Assembly: GCF_019599145.1 (NCBI RefSeq)
Contig: NZ_CP080647.1
Span: forward strand, 9,796,001-9,860,000
DNA: 64,000 nt
Source: Streptomyces akebiae
GTDB taxonomy: Bacteria; Actinomycetota; Actinomycetes; Streptomycetales; Streptomycetaceae
Direction: 5' to 3'
The notes beneath the pieces are model-generated. The model saw nothing but the letters and a program-made list of their open reading frames with translations, ran no database searches and was not told the origin of the DNA. The position numbers and the translations under genes were made by a program. The first letter of the stretch is position 1. Each line of letters begins with the position of its first letter. Positions 36,401 to 45,302 of this stretch are shown here, piece by piece.

Positions 36401-36743
36401 CGGGAATCGGGCGTACACGGGCGTGGTACACGGGGCGGTCGGTCTCGAAGAGTCCGGCGACGTCTGGGTAGACGTCGTGGACCCGGCGGCAGTGTTCGTC
36501 CACGCCCGCAAGAGTTTCGTCGGTCCTCGTGTGAGGGCGGGGCGACGCCCTCGTACCCGGCGACTCCCGCGCGCCGGAGTCCGGGAGCCGCTCGGACAGG
36601 CTCCGCCGTGCGGCGGGCCTGCTTCGGGTCGCGGATACATGACACGCCACGGCCGGTACGCGGGACAGTGGTCTGCGACGGTCGCCCCAGCAGGCCACGA
36701 ACGTTGGCTGGTGCCGACCGGCGAACCTGGTCACACTGACGGA

Positions 36744-37610
36744 ATGGATGCCCCCCGTCACCCCGTCACGGGCGACCCCGGCCTGTTCGGACCGACCTCC
36801 GTGACCTGGCAGGCCCATGGCGACCCCATGATGTGGATCGCCGGGGTCCGCGCGCTGTACCTCCAGGCCCTGCACCCGCGCGCGGTGCGCGGCGTCATGC
36901 AGAACTCCGACTTCCGCGAGGACGCCTGGCGCCGACTGATGCGCACGGCGAGTTTCGTCGGCACGACGACGTACGGCACCACCGAGGCAGCCGAGCACGC
37001 GGGTGCCCGCGTCCGGAAGATGCACAGCCTGCTCTCGGCCACCGATCCGGACACGGGGGAGCGGTACGGCGTCGACGAGCCGGAGCTGCTGCTGTGGGTG
37101 CACTGCGCGGAGATCGACTCGTATCTCCACATCCTGCGTCGCTCCGGCTACCCCCTCACCGAGGCCGCCGCCGACCGGTACGTCGACGAACACCGCGTCA
37201 GCGCCCGCCTGGTCGGTCTCGACCCCGCCGAAGTACCCGGGAACGCGGCGGAGTTGGCGGCCTACTTCAAGAGGGTGCGGCCCGAGCTGGCGGCCGGCCC
37301 CGAGGCCCGGGAGGTCGACGACTTCCTGCGACGGCCGCCCACCCACCCGTTGCTCGTACCGGCACGTGAAGCACTGTGGCGGCGCGTGGCGAACCTGGCG
37401 TACGCCTCCCTGCCGCCGTACGCCCACGAGTTGTACGGCAGACCGGGCCCCGCACCCGCCGTGGTCACCCGTCGCCTGCGGCTCACCGGAACCTTTCTTC
37501 GCGCCGTCCCCGCACGTCTGCGCTGGCAACTCCCGCCCAAACACATCCTTCGCGCCATGTCACGGCTCGGCCCCGGCTCCCGCCCGGCACCGTACAAAGC
37601 CGGCAGATAG
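36744..37610 (+). CDS. Oxygenase MpaB family protein (DUF2236)
   Basis: A 288-residue DUF2236/MpaB protein. The N-terminal block WIAGVRALYLQALHPRAVRG and the FVGTTTYGTTEAAEHAGARV segment are family hallmarks, and the conserved HCAEIDSY stretch carries a histidine. MpaB of Penicillium cleaves a farnesyl side chain in mycophenolic acid synthesis; bacterial members such as the latex-cleaving protein Lcp are haem oxygenases. The ATG at 36744 is chosen where homology starts; the longer frame from 36177 overlaps the NarK remnant. There is no clear ribosome binding site. The substrate here is unknown. Confidence 0.82.
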   Translation: MDAPRHPVTGDPGLFGPTSVTWQAHGDPMMWIAGVRALYLQALHPRAVRGVMQNSDFREDAWRRLMRTASFVGTTTYGTTEAAEHAGARVRKMHSLLSATDPDTGERYGVDEPELLLWVHCAEIDSYLHILRRSGYPLTEAAADRYVDEHRVSARLVGLDPAEVPGNAAELAAYFKRVRPELAAGPEAREVDDFLRRPPTHPLLVPAREALWRRVANLAYASLPPYAHELYGRPGPAPAVVTRRLRLTGTFLRAVPARLRWQLPPKHILRAMSRLGPGSRPAPYKAGR

Positions 37611-37673
37611 GCCGCCATACTGGACGGGCCAGGGGTGGGCGGGTCCGTTCGGATACGGGGGCGATCGTCGGCG

Positions 37674-39962
37674 ATGGGGGACACCAGGCTGATCCAGGGC
37701 CGTTATCGGCTGCTCGATCTGATCGGGCGCGGGGGGATGGGCGAGGTCTGGCGGGCGAGGGACGAGTCACTGGGGCGGCAGGTCGCGGTCAAGTGCCTGA
37801 AACCCCTCGACACCCAGCCCGACCAGTCCTTCACCCGTGTCCTGCGGGAGCGGTTCCGGCGCGAGGCGCGCGTCGCGGCGGCCCTCCAGCACCGGGGGGT
37901 GACCGTCGTCCACGACTTCGGCGAGTCCGACGGGGTGCTGTTCCTCGTCATGGAGTTACTGGAGGGCCGTAACCTCAGCCAGCTCCTGGAGGACAACAGA
38001 CACCATCCGCTGGCCGTCCCCGCGGTCGTGGAGATCGCCGACCAGGTGGCCTCCGCCCTCGCCTACACCCATCACCAGGGCATCGTGCACCGTGACCTGA
38101 AGCCCGCCAACATCATGCTGCTCACCGACGGCACCGTGAAGATCTGCGACTTCGGCATAGCGCGCCTGGGCCGTGACGTCACCTTCACCTCCCGTCTCAC
38201 CGGCACCGGCATCGCGATGGGCACCCCGCACTACATGTCGCCGGAACAGATCGTCGGTGGGCAGGTCGATCGGCGCAGCGACCTCTACTCGTTCGGCTGT
38301 GTGCTCTACGAGATCGCCACCGGGGTGCCGCCCTTCGACCTCGACGACGCCTGGGCGGTGCTCATGGGCCACCGCGACACCGCACCGACACCCCCGCGCA
38401 GCCACCGCGCCGAGGTGCCCGAGTACCTCGACCGGATCATCCTCGACCTGCTCGCCAAGGAGCCGGAGGAACGCCCCCACGACGCCCGCGAACTGGGCCG
38501 CAGGGTCGACGAGGGGCGGGCGGCGACGGCTTCGGCAGCGGTCCGCGTCCACGTTCCGGCCGTCGTCCCGCCCCCGGTCACCTCAGAGGCCGTTCCCGGC
38601 GTGCTCCGGCCCCGGACGCGCCCCGGAGGGCCGCCGTCGCGTGAACCCCGGCTGCCCTCGTGGACCCGGGGCATGACCACCGGCCACAAGGCCACCGGAA
38701 CCGGACCGGGCCTCACTCCGCCGGACGCCTCGGCCGGGCTCACCGGAGAGTGGATCGCCCGCCCCGCCACCGGCGGCGTCGAACACCCCGCACAGGACGA
38801 ACGCCCCGCCCCACCGCCGGAGTTGCTCACCACTCTGGTCGGCCGGCACAACGCGGGCCTGAGCCTCGGCCGCCTCGGCCGCTGGACGGAGGCCGGCGAG
38901 GTGCACCGCGCGGTCGCCGCCGAACGCGAGCACGCCCTCGGTCCCGACCACCCGGACACCCTCTCCAGCCGCTACGAGGTCGGCTTCACCCTCAGCCGCA
39001 CCGGCCGCCCCGCCGACGCGCTGCGCGAGTTCGCCCACGTGGCCCGCGCCCGCGAGCACGTCCTCGGCCCCGAACACCCCGAAACCCTCGCCGCCCGACA
39101 GGAGTTGGCGTACGTGCTGGGCCAGTTGGGCCGTCACTTCGAAGCCCATCAGGCCTACACCTCGGTCCTCGCCGTCCGAGAGCGCCTCGCCGGCCCCGAC
39201 CATCCGGACACCCTGCGCTGCCGCCACAACCTCGCCTACAACCTCAGCAGGCTCGGCCGTCTGGAGGACTCGTACCGCCTGGCGAACGAAGTGGCGGCCG
39301 CTCGCGCCCGTGTGCTCGGCGCCAACCATCCCGACACCCTCGTCACCCGGTACGAAGTCGCCTACGCCCTCGGTCAGTTGGGGCGCTGGCCCGAGGCGCT
39401 GCGCACCTACGAGGGGGTCGCCGACGCCCGGGCCCAGGCCCTCGGCCCCGACCACCCCGACACGCTCGCCGCCCGCCACGAGGTCGGCATCAGCCTCGGC
39501 AGGCTCGGTCGCAGCGCCGACGCGCTCACCCTCTACCGCGCGCTCGTCGACGACCGCATCCGCGTCCACGGCCCCGCCCACACCGAGACACTCCGCGCCC
39601 GCCACGGCCTCGGCGTCAACCTCGGCCGTCTGGGCCGCTGGGAGGAGGCCCTCGCCGAGTCCCGTGACGTGTGCGCCCTGCGCGAGCGCGTCCTCGGGCC
39701 GGACCACCCCGACACCCTCGTCAGCCGCCGTGAGGTCGCCGTCGGCCTCGGCTGGCTCGGCCGCTGGGCCGACGCCTTCACCGAGTACCGCCGGGTGGCC
39801 GACGCACGCGAACGGGTCCTCGGCCCCGACCACCCCGACGCCCTCAGCAGCCGCAACGACGAGGCCCACTGCCTGGAACAACTCGGCCGTGGCCAGGAGG
39901 CGGTGGAGCTGTACCGACGCGTGGCGGCGTTACGCCGGCAAGGGGCGACCGGCCACCGCTGA
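37674..39962 (+). CDS. Serine/threonine protein kinase with C-terminal TPR repeats
   Basis: A 762-residue protein. Residues about 8-285 are a PknB-like kinase with all key residues: GRGGMG loop (18-23), Lys40, HRDLKPAN (139-146, Asp141), DFG (159-161) and MSPEQ. A Pro/Thr-rich linker (290-385) leads to eight 42-residue TPR_10/kinesin-light-chain repeats (391-726, consensus R..VG..LGRLGRW.EAL and GPDHPDTL) and a ninth partial one (727-762). There is no membrane segment, so it is cytosolic, unlike many Streptomyces PknB kinases. Two leucines (residues 95 and 753) are TTA codons, so translation likely needs the bldA tRNA. The TPR array probably docks a partner or substrate. Confidence 0.92.
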   Translation: MGDTRLIQGRYRLLDLIGRGGMGEVWRARDESLGRQVAVKCLKPLDTQPDQSFTRVLRERFRREARVAAALQHRGVTVVHDFGESDGVLFLVMELLEGRNLSQLLEDNRHHPLAVPAVVEIADQVASALAYTHHQGIVHRDLKPANIMLLTDGTVKICDFGIARLGRDVTFTSRLTGTGIAMGTPHYMSPEQIVGGQVDRRSDLYSFGCVLYEIATGVPPFDLDDAWAVLMGHRDTAPTPPRSHRAEVPEYLDRIILDLLAKEPEERPHDARELGRRVDEGRAATASAAVRVHVPAVVPPPVTSEAVPGVLRPRTRPGGPPSREPRLPSWTRGMTTGHKATGTGPGLTPPDASAGLTGEWIARPATGGVEHPAQDERPAPPPELLTTLVGRHNAGLSLGRLGRWTEAGEVHRAVAAEREHALGPDHPDTLSSRYEVGFTLSRTGRPADALREFAHVARAREHVLGPEHPETLAARQELAYVLGQLGRHFEAHQAYTSVLAVRERLAGPDHPDTLRCRHNLAYNLSRLGRLEDSYRLANEVAAARARVLGANHPDTLVTRYEVAYALGQLGRWPEALRTYEGVADARAQALGPDHPDTLAARHEVGISLGRLGRSADALTLYRALVDDRIRVHGPAHTETLRARHGLGVNLGRLGRWEEALAESRDVCALRERVLGPDHPDTLVSRREVAVGLGWLGRWADAFTEYRRVADARERVLGPDHPDALSSRNDEAHCLEQLGRGQEAVELYRRVAALRRQGATGHR

Positions 39963-40490
39963 GCCCTCGGCCCGGGACCCGGGAACGGTGCCCACCCACG
40001 CGCCGGGCGCCACATCGCCCGTCGTGAACAGCAGCCCCCGCCCCGCGCACCCCGGCGCGCACCCCGGCGGCCCTGATGCCGGGCCCCGGCCCCGCGCCCC
40101 TCCGGCTTCGGATATCGGCCCCCGGGCGTGCGGCGCGCCCCCTGTCGGCCCCGGTGTTGCCGTCGGCGCCCGCGCACTGCCCCGGCGGTCCCAGCTCTCG
40201 GACCAGGTGCCCACGTGCCCACATGTGGTGCCCCCGTGAGTCCCCAGTCTTTCCCGCCCGCCAGGACCCCGAATCCCGCCCCGGCCCGCGCACGCCCGGC
40301 GGTCCTGTCCCCGGCCCGCGCACGCCCGGCGGTCCCGCCCCCGGCCGGCGCACGCCCCCACCGCGGCCCCCAGCCCGGCGCGCCCGCCCCCGCCGCGGCC
40401 CGCGGCGGGGGCCGGAGCCCGGTCGCGGCCCGTTGATCCACCTGGCACGCCCCCCTGGCCGACCTCGATCATGGCGTGTTACCAAGAGCC
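39963..40490. other. 528-bp GC-rich intergenic region
   Basis: Extremely GC-rich, with proline/alanine/arginine-coding frames in every direction and no recognisable gene. Contains the 30-bp tandem repeat listed separately. The promoter of the FAD oxidoreductase should lie near 40450-40490, but I cannot place it. Confidence 0.5.
40279..40358. repeat. 30-bp tandem repeat, about 2.7 copies
   Basis: Units at 40279-40308 and 40309-40338 differ at two positions (shared first 20 bases CCCCGGCCCGCGCACGCCCG), with a third, partial copy at 40339-40358. Non-coding as far as I can tell. Confidence 0.85.
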
Positions 40491-42089
40491 ATGCCTGCCA
40501 CCCCCGCACCCTCAGCACGGCCCGGCCGCCCGAGCGGGCCCCGGCCGCACGACTCGTACGACGCCGTGATCGTCGGCGGCGGTCACAACGGTCTGGTCGC
40601 CGCCGCCTATCTCGCGCGCGCGGGCCGTTCCGTCCTCGTGCTGGAGCGGCTGGACCACACCGGCGGAGCCGCCGTGTCCACACGCCCCTTCGCCGGGGTC
40701 GACGCCCGGCTGTCGCGGTACTCCTACCTGGTCAGCCTGCTGCCCAGGAAGATCGTGCGGGACCTGGACCTCGACTTCCGGGTCCGCGGCCGCACGATCT
40801 CCTCGTACACCCCCGTCGAACGCGACGGCCACCCCACCGGTCTGCTGGTCGGCGGCGGCGAGCGACGCACCCGCGAAGCCTTCGAACGGTTGACCGGTTC
40901 GGGCCGCGAGTACGAGGCCTGGCAGCGGTTCTACGGGATGACGGGCCATGTCGCCGAACGGGTGTTCCCGACGCTCACCGAGCCCCTCCCCACCCGGGAC
41001 GATCTGCGCCGGCGCGTCGACGACGAGGAGGCGTGGCGGATCCTCTTCGAGGAGCCGATCGGCGCCGCCGTCGAGTCGACGTTCACCGACGACCTCGTAC
41101 GCGGCGTCGTCCTCACCGACGCGCTCATCGGTACCTTCGCGGACGCCCACGACCCCTCGCTGCGTCAGAACCGCTGCTTCCTCTACCACGTGATCGGCGG
41201 CGGCACGGGCGCCTGGGACGTGCCCGTCGGCGGTATGGGCGCCCTCACGGACGCGCTGGCCAGGGCCGCGCGCGACGCCGGTGCCGTGATCGCCACAGGG
41301 CACGAGGTCCGGCGGATCGCCACGGACGGACGGTCCGCCGAGATCACGTTCCGGACCGCCGACACGGAGGGCACGGTCGCCGCCCGGCACGTCCTGGTCA
41401 ACGCCTCGCCGCAGGAACTGGCCGCCTTGACCGGCGACGAACCGCCCGCGCCGGCCGAGGGCGCCCAGCTCAAGGTGAACATGCTGCTCAAGCGGCTCCC
41501 GAGGCTCCGCGACGACTCCGTCGATCCGCACGAGGCCTTCGCCGGGACCTTCCACATCGCCGAGGGGTACGACCAACTGGCGGCCTCCTACGCCCAGGCC
41601 GCCTCCGGCGCACTCCCCGAGGCCCCGCCCTCCGAGATCTACTGCCACTCCCTCACCGACCCGACCATCCTCGGAGCGGACCTGGTCGAGCGCGGCTGTC
41701 AGACGCTCACCCTGTTCGGCCTGCACGCGCCCGCGCGGCTGTTCGAGGCCGACAACGACGGCGTACGCGAGGAACTCCTGGAGTCGACCCTCGCCCAGCT
41801 GGACGCCCACCTCGCCGAGCCCCTCGCCGACTGCCTGGCCACCGACGCCGACGGTCGCCCCTGCATCGAGGCCAGAACCCCCCTCGACCTGGAACGCGAC
41901 CTGGGTCTCCCCGGCGGCAACATCTTCCACCGTGACCTCGCCTGGCCCTATGCCCGGGAGGACGTCGGCCGCTGGGGCGTGGAGACCCGCCACGCCAACG
42001 TCCTGCTCTGCGGCGCGGGCGCGGTGCGCGGCGGCGGGGTGAGCGGGGTGCCCGGGCACAACGCAGCCATGGCGGTCCTCGGGGAGTGA
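40491..42089 (+). CDS. Phytoene dehydrogenase-like FAD/NAD(P) oxidoreductase
   Basis: A 532-residue flavoprotein. The dinucleotide-binding motif is DAVIVGGGHNGLVAAAYLARAG near the N-terminus, read as VIVGGGHNGLVAAAYLA, followed by the acidic strand end LVLERLDHTGGAA. The C-terminal FAD motif is NVLLCGAGAVRGGGVSGVPG, with the closing GHNAAMAVL. The mid region FLYHVIGGGTGAWDVPVGGMGAL is a CrtI/amine-oxidase-like feature. It belongs to a broad bacterial group of CrtI-like enzymes of unclear substrate, not necessarily carotenoid enzymes; no phytoene synthase is nearby. A strong hairpin follows 150 bp after its stop. Confidence 0.85.
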   Translation: MPATPAPSARPGRPSGPRPHDSYDAVIVGGGHNGLVAAAYLARAGRSVLVLERLDHTGGAAVSTRPFAGVDARLSRYSYLVSLLPRKIVRDLDLDFRVRGRTISSYTPVERDGHPTGLLVGGGERRTREAFERLTGSGREYEAWQRFYGMTGHVAERVFPTLTEPLPTRDDLRRRVDDEEAWRILFEEPIGAAVESTFTDDLVRGVVLTDALIGTFADAHDPSLRQNRCFLYHVIGGGTGAWDVPVGGMGALTDALARAARDAGAVIATGHEVRRIATDGRSAEITFRTADTEGTVAARHVLVNASPQELAALTGDEPPAPAEGAQLKVNMLLKRLPRLRDDSVDPHEAFAGTFHIAEGYDQLAASYAQAASGALPEAPPSEIYCHSLTDPTILGADLVERGCQTLTLFGLHAPARLFEADNDGVREELLESTLAQLDAHLAEPLADCLATDADGRPCIEARTPLDLERDLGLPGGNIFHRDLAWPYAREDVGRWGVETRHANVLLCGAGAVRGGGVSGVPGHNAAMAVLGE

Positions 42090-42235
42090 GGGCGGGGGCG
42101 GTCTGCGGCAGCACCCCGGCCGCCCGGCCGCCGGGCCGCGACCATTGTCCGGTCGCCCGAGCACCCCTGCCAAACAATGCGGCGTGCGCTGAAATCGATG
42201 GTGCGAGCGGCGACGGGGGGCCGTTCACGGGGGAA

Positions 42236-42267
42236 GGCCCTGCTGATTGCCCGCGATCAGCAGGGCC
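42236..42267 (+). terminator. Strong hairpin terminator
   Basis: GGCCCTGCTGAT (42236-42247) pairs perfectly with ATCAGCAGGGCC (42256-42267) over an 8-base loop. It isolates the FAD oxidoreductase from the nitronate monooxygenase operon. Confidence 0.8.
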
Positions 42268-42321
42268 GCGCCCTGTCAGGGGCACAGCCCAGGCGCCCCT
42301 TGACCCCCGTGCCCAGCCAAA

Positions 42322-42338
42322 TCTGACGGAGCATCAGA
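42322..42338 (+). promoter_or_regulatory. TCTGA-N7-TCAGA operator, copy 1
   Basis: TCTGA (42322-42326) and TCAGA (42334-42338) with a 7-bp spacer, followed by AAAACCCTT. It lies 44 bp upstream of the nitronate monooxygenase start. An almost identical element with the same flanking sequence occurs at 52129-52145. Size and symmetry suit a TetR-family repressor; that is inferred. Confidence 0.6.
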
Positions 42339-42381
42339 AAAACCCTTCCCTCGTCCGGAGGACTGCGGCATCCTGCGCACC

Positions 42382-43494
42382 ATGCAGACGGAGCTGAGCA
42401 ACACACTCGGAGTCCAGTACGCCGTCTTCGGCTTCACGCCGTTCCCCGCGGTCGCGGCGGCCATCAGCCGGGCCGGCGGCTTCGGGGTGCTCGGCGCGGT
42501 CCGCTACACGGCCCCAGACGACCTCAAACGCGACCTCGACTGGATCGAGGCCCACGTCGACGGCATGCCGTACGGACTGGACGTCGTGATGCCGGCCAAG
42601 AAGGTCGAGGGCGTGACGGAGGCCGACGTCGAGGCGATGATCCCCGAGTCGCACCGGCAGTTCGTGCAGGACACCCTCGCCAAGTACGGCGTGCCCGAAC
42701 TCGCCGAGGGGGAGTCCTCCGGCTGGCGCATCACCGGCTGGATGGAACAGGTCGCCCGCAGCCAGCTCGACGTCGCCTTCGACTATCCGATCAAGCTGCT
42801 CGCCAACGCCCTCGGGTCCCCGCCCGCCGACGTCATCGACCGCGCGCACGCGCAGGGTGTCCTCGTCGCCGCACTCGCCGGCAGCGCCCGCCACGCCCGT
42901 AAGCACGCGGACGCCGGTATCGACATCGTCGTGGCCCAGGGCTACGAGGCCGGCGGCCACACCGGCGAGATCGCCTCGATGGTGCTGACCCCCGAAGTCG
43001 TCGACGCCGTCGACCCGTTGCCGGTGCTCGCCGCCGGCGGCATCGGCAGCGGACAGCAGGTGGCCGCCGCCCTCGCGCTGGGCGCCCAGGGCGTCTGGCT
43101 CGGCTCGCTCTGGCTGACCACCACCGAGGCCGAACTGCCCTCGCCCCGGCTGATCGAGAAGCTGCTCGCCGCCGGTTCCGGTGACACCGTCCGCTCCCGT
43201 GCGCTCACCGGCAAACCCGCCCGCCAGCTCCGTACGGAATGGACCGACGTCTGGGACGACCCGGCCGGACCGGGCACCCTCCCCATGCCCCTCCAGGGCC
43301 TGCTCGTCGCCGAGGCGGTGTCCCGCATCCAGAAGTACGAGGTGGAGCCGCTGCTCGGCACCCCGGTCGGGCAGATCGTCGGCCGGATGAACAGCGAACG
43401 CAGCGTCCAGGCCGTCTTCGACGACCTCACCCGAGGCTTCGAGAAGGCCGTGGACCGCCTCGACCGGATCGCCGGAAGGAGCGCGGAACAGTGA
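42382..43494 (+). CDS. Nitronate monooxygenase-family flavoprotein
   Basis: A 370-residue FMN-dependent TIM-barrel protein of the NMO / 2-nitropropane dioxygenase family. Typical segments are VFGFTPFPAVAAAISRAGG..GVLG, VAQGYEAGGHTGE and LAAGGIGSGQQVAAALALGAQ. Many members annotated as NMO are not nitronate enzymes; IpdC of the mycobacterial steroid-ring pathway is one. The gene starts an operon with a CoA ligase (GTGA overlap), and a shared dyad links it to a steroid side-chain-like operon, so an acyl-CoA-related reduction is as likely as nitronate oxidation. ATG at 42382 has a weak upstream purine stretch. Confidence 0.85.
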   Translation: MQTELSNTLGVQYAVFGFTPFPAVAAAISRAGGFGVLGAVRYTAPDDLKRDLDWIEAHVDGMPYGLDVVMPAKKVEGVTEADVEAMIPESHRQFVQDTLAKYGVPELAEGESSGWRITGWMEQVARSQLDVAFDYPIKLLANALGSPPADVIDRAHAQGVLVAALAGSARHARKHADAGIDIVVAQGYEAGGHTGEIASMVLTPEVVDAVDPLPVLAAGGIGSGQQVAAALALGAQGVWLGSLWLTTTEAELPSPRLIEKLLAAGSGDTVRSRALTGKPARQLRTEWTDVWDDPAGPGTLPMPLQGLLVAEAVSRIQKYEVEPLLGTPVGQIVGRMNSERSVQAVFDDLTRGFEKAVDRLDRIAGRSAEQ

Positions 43495-45092
43495 GCCAAG
43501 CCCCCTCTCCTCAAGCCCCCTCTCCCCAGGGCTCGTCTCCTCAGGGCTCGTCTCCCCAGGGTTTCTGGGCCCAGGCCACCACGGACCCCGACCGGACGGT
43601 GCTCATCGCGCCCGACGGCGAGGGATGGACCGCCGGACGGTTGCACGCCGAGACCAACCGGCTGGTCCACGGACTGCGCGCGGCCGGACTCGAACGCGGC
43701 GACGCCTTCGCGGTGGTCCTGCCCAACGGAGTCGAGTTCCTCGTCGCGTACCTGGCCGCCACGCAGGCCGGTTTCTACCTCGTGCCCGTCAACCACCACC
43801 TCGTGGGACCCGAGATCGCGTGGATCGTCTCCGACTCGGGCGCCAAGGTGCTCATCGCGCACGAGCGGTTCGCCGAGGCGGCCCGGAACGCGGCCGACGA
43901 GGCGAAGCTCCCCGAGAACCGCCGGTACGCCGTCGGCACGGTCGAGGGCTTCCGGCCGTACGCCGAACTCCCGGACGGCCAACGCGTGTCGCCGCCCGCG
44001 GAGCGCACCCTCGGCTGGGTCATGAACTACACCTCGGGCACCACGGGCCGCCCCCGGGGCATCCGACGCCCCCTGCCCGGCAAGCTTCCCGAGGAGTCCT
44101 ATCTCGGCGGCTTCCTCGGCATCTTCGGCATCCGGCCGTTCGACGACAACGTCCACCTGGTCTGTTCGCCGCTCTACCACACGGCCGTCCTGCAGTTCGC
44201 CGGCGCGTCCCTGCACATCGGGCACCGTCTGGTGCTGATGGACAAGTGGACGCCCGAGGGGATGCTCCGCGCCATCGACGCCCACCGCTGCACCCACACC
44301 CATATGGTGCCGACCCAGTTCCACCGCCTCCTCGCGCTCCCCGAGGAGGTGCGCACCCGTTACGACGTGTCGTCCATGCGGCACGCCATCCACGGGGCCG
44401 CGCCCTGTCCCGACCATGTGAAGCGCGCCATGATCGAGTGGTGGGGCGAGTGCGTCGAGGAGTACTACGCGGCCAGCGAGGGCGGCGGCGCCTTCGCCAC
44501 CGCCGAGGACTGGCTGAAGAAGCCCGGCACGGTCGGCAAGGCCTGGCCCATCAGCGAACTCGCGGTCTTCGACGACGACGGCAACCGGCTGCCGCCCGGT
44601 GAACTCGGCACCGTCTACATGAAGATGAGCACCGGCGGCTTCTCGTACCACAAGGACGAGGACAAGACGCGCAAGAACCGCGTCGGGGACTTCTTCACCG
44701 TAGGCGACCTCGGCCTCCTCGACGAGGACGGCTATCTCTTCCTCCGCGACCGCAAGATCGACCTGATCATCTCCGGCGGAGTCAACATCTACCCCGCCGA
44801 GATCGAGGCCGCCCTGCTCACCCATCCCGCCGTCGCCGACGCCGCCGCCTTCGGCATCCCGCACGACGACTGGGGCGAGGAGGTCAAGGCCGTGGTCGAA
44901 CCGGCCCCCGGTTTCATCCCGGGACCGGTCCTGGCCGAGGAGATCCTCGCCCACTGCACCCGCCGACTGGCCGGGTACAAGCGCCCGAGGAGCGTCGACT
45001 TCACCGAGGCGATGCCCCGCGATCCCAACGGCAAGCTCTACAAGAGGCGGCTGCGGGAGCCGTACTGGGAAGGCCGCGAGAAGGCCGTCTGA
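43491..45092 (+). CDS. Acyl-CoA synthetase (AMP-forming), FadD-type
   Basis: A 533-residue ANL-family ligase that would activate a carboxylic acid with ATP and CoA. The AMP motif is NYTSGTTGRPRGI, the second motif AASEGGG, then LYFLRDRKID-type motif (LFLRDRKIDLIISGG) and the C-terminal lysine in PNGKLYKRRL. The first ~25 residues are a low-complexity (S/A)PQ repeat encoded by a 15-bp tandem repeat and precede the conserved domain. GTG at 43491 overlaps the NMO stop. Similar in type to mycobacterial FadD19/FadD17 ligases that act on steroid side chains, but the substrate is unproven. Confidence 0.9.
   Translation: MSQAPSPQAPSPQGSSPQGSSPQGFWAQATTDPDRTVLIAPDGEGWTAGRLHAETNRLVHGLRAAGLERGDAFAVVLPNGVEFLVAYLAATQAGFYLVPVNHHLVGPEIAWIVSDSGAKVLIAHERFAEAARNAADEAKLPENRRYAVGTVEGFRPYAELPDGQRVSPPAERTLGWVMNYTSGTTGRPRGIRRPLPGKLPEESYLGGFLGIFGIRPFDDNVHLVCSPLYHTAVLQFAGASLHIGHRLVLMDKWTPEGMLRAIDAHRCTHTHMVPTQFHRLLALPEEVRTRYDVSSMRHAIHGAAPCPDHVKRAMIEWWGECVEEYYAASEGGGAFATAEDWLKKPGTVGKAWPISELAVFDDDGNRLPPGELGTVYMKMSTGGFSYHKDEDKTRKNRVGDFFTVGDLGLLDEDGYLFLRDRKIDLIISGGVNIYPAEIEAALLTHPAVADAAAFGIPHDDWGEEVKAVVEPAPGFIPGPVLAEEILAHCTRRLAGYKRPRSVDFTEAMPRDPNGKLYKRRLREPYWEGREKAV
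43497..43556 (+). repeat. 15-bp tandem repeat coding for the ligase N-terminus
   Basis: Four units of 15 bp (43497, 43512, 43527, 43542), two of CAAGCCCCCTCTCCN and two of CAGGGCTCGTCTCCN type, plus a partial fifth. They encode QAPSP/QGSSP repeats at the start of the CoA ligase. Such arrays can change length by slippage. Confidence 0.85.
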
Positions 45093-45100
45093 CGTCCGGC

Positions 45101-45253
45101 GCCCGGTCACCGGCAGCCGGGTCGCCTTGTCCCGCCCGTGTCCGACGCGCCCTGGGCCACCGGCGGCCGAGGCCGGGTGCTCGGTCACGGGTAGCCGTAA
45201 CGCCTTGACCCGTCCGCGGCCGAGGCGCGTCGGCCCACCGGCTGCCGCCCCGC
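45101..45253. repeat. Imperfect direct repeat, period about 78 bp, intergenic
   Basis: Copy 1 (45101-45178) and copy 2 (45179-45253) share the order CGGTCAC(C/G)GG(C/T)AGCCG, then CGCCTTG(T/A)CCCG, then (C/G)CCACCGGC(G/T)GCCG. It fills the space between the CoA ligase and the convergent methyltransferase gene. No hairpin role is obvious beyond GC richness. Confidence 0.6.
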
Positions 45254-45302
45254 CCCGGCTCATCCGGAGCCGAGCCGTTCCGGTCCACTCGCGGCCGGAA
45301 AG

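Noticed and set aside
40279..40358. CRISPR-like array
   Set aside because: Units abut directly without spacers; it is a plain tandem repeat.
40491..42089. Carotenoid biosynthesis gene
   Set aside because: CrtI-like fold only; no phytoene synthase or cyclase nearby.
42382..43494. Firm assignment of the NMO gene as ipdC
   Set aside because: Motifs show only the NMO superfamily, and no ipdAB or ring-degradation genes are in the window.
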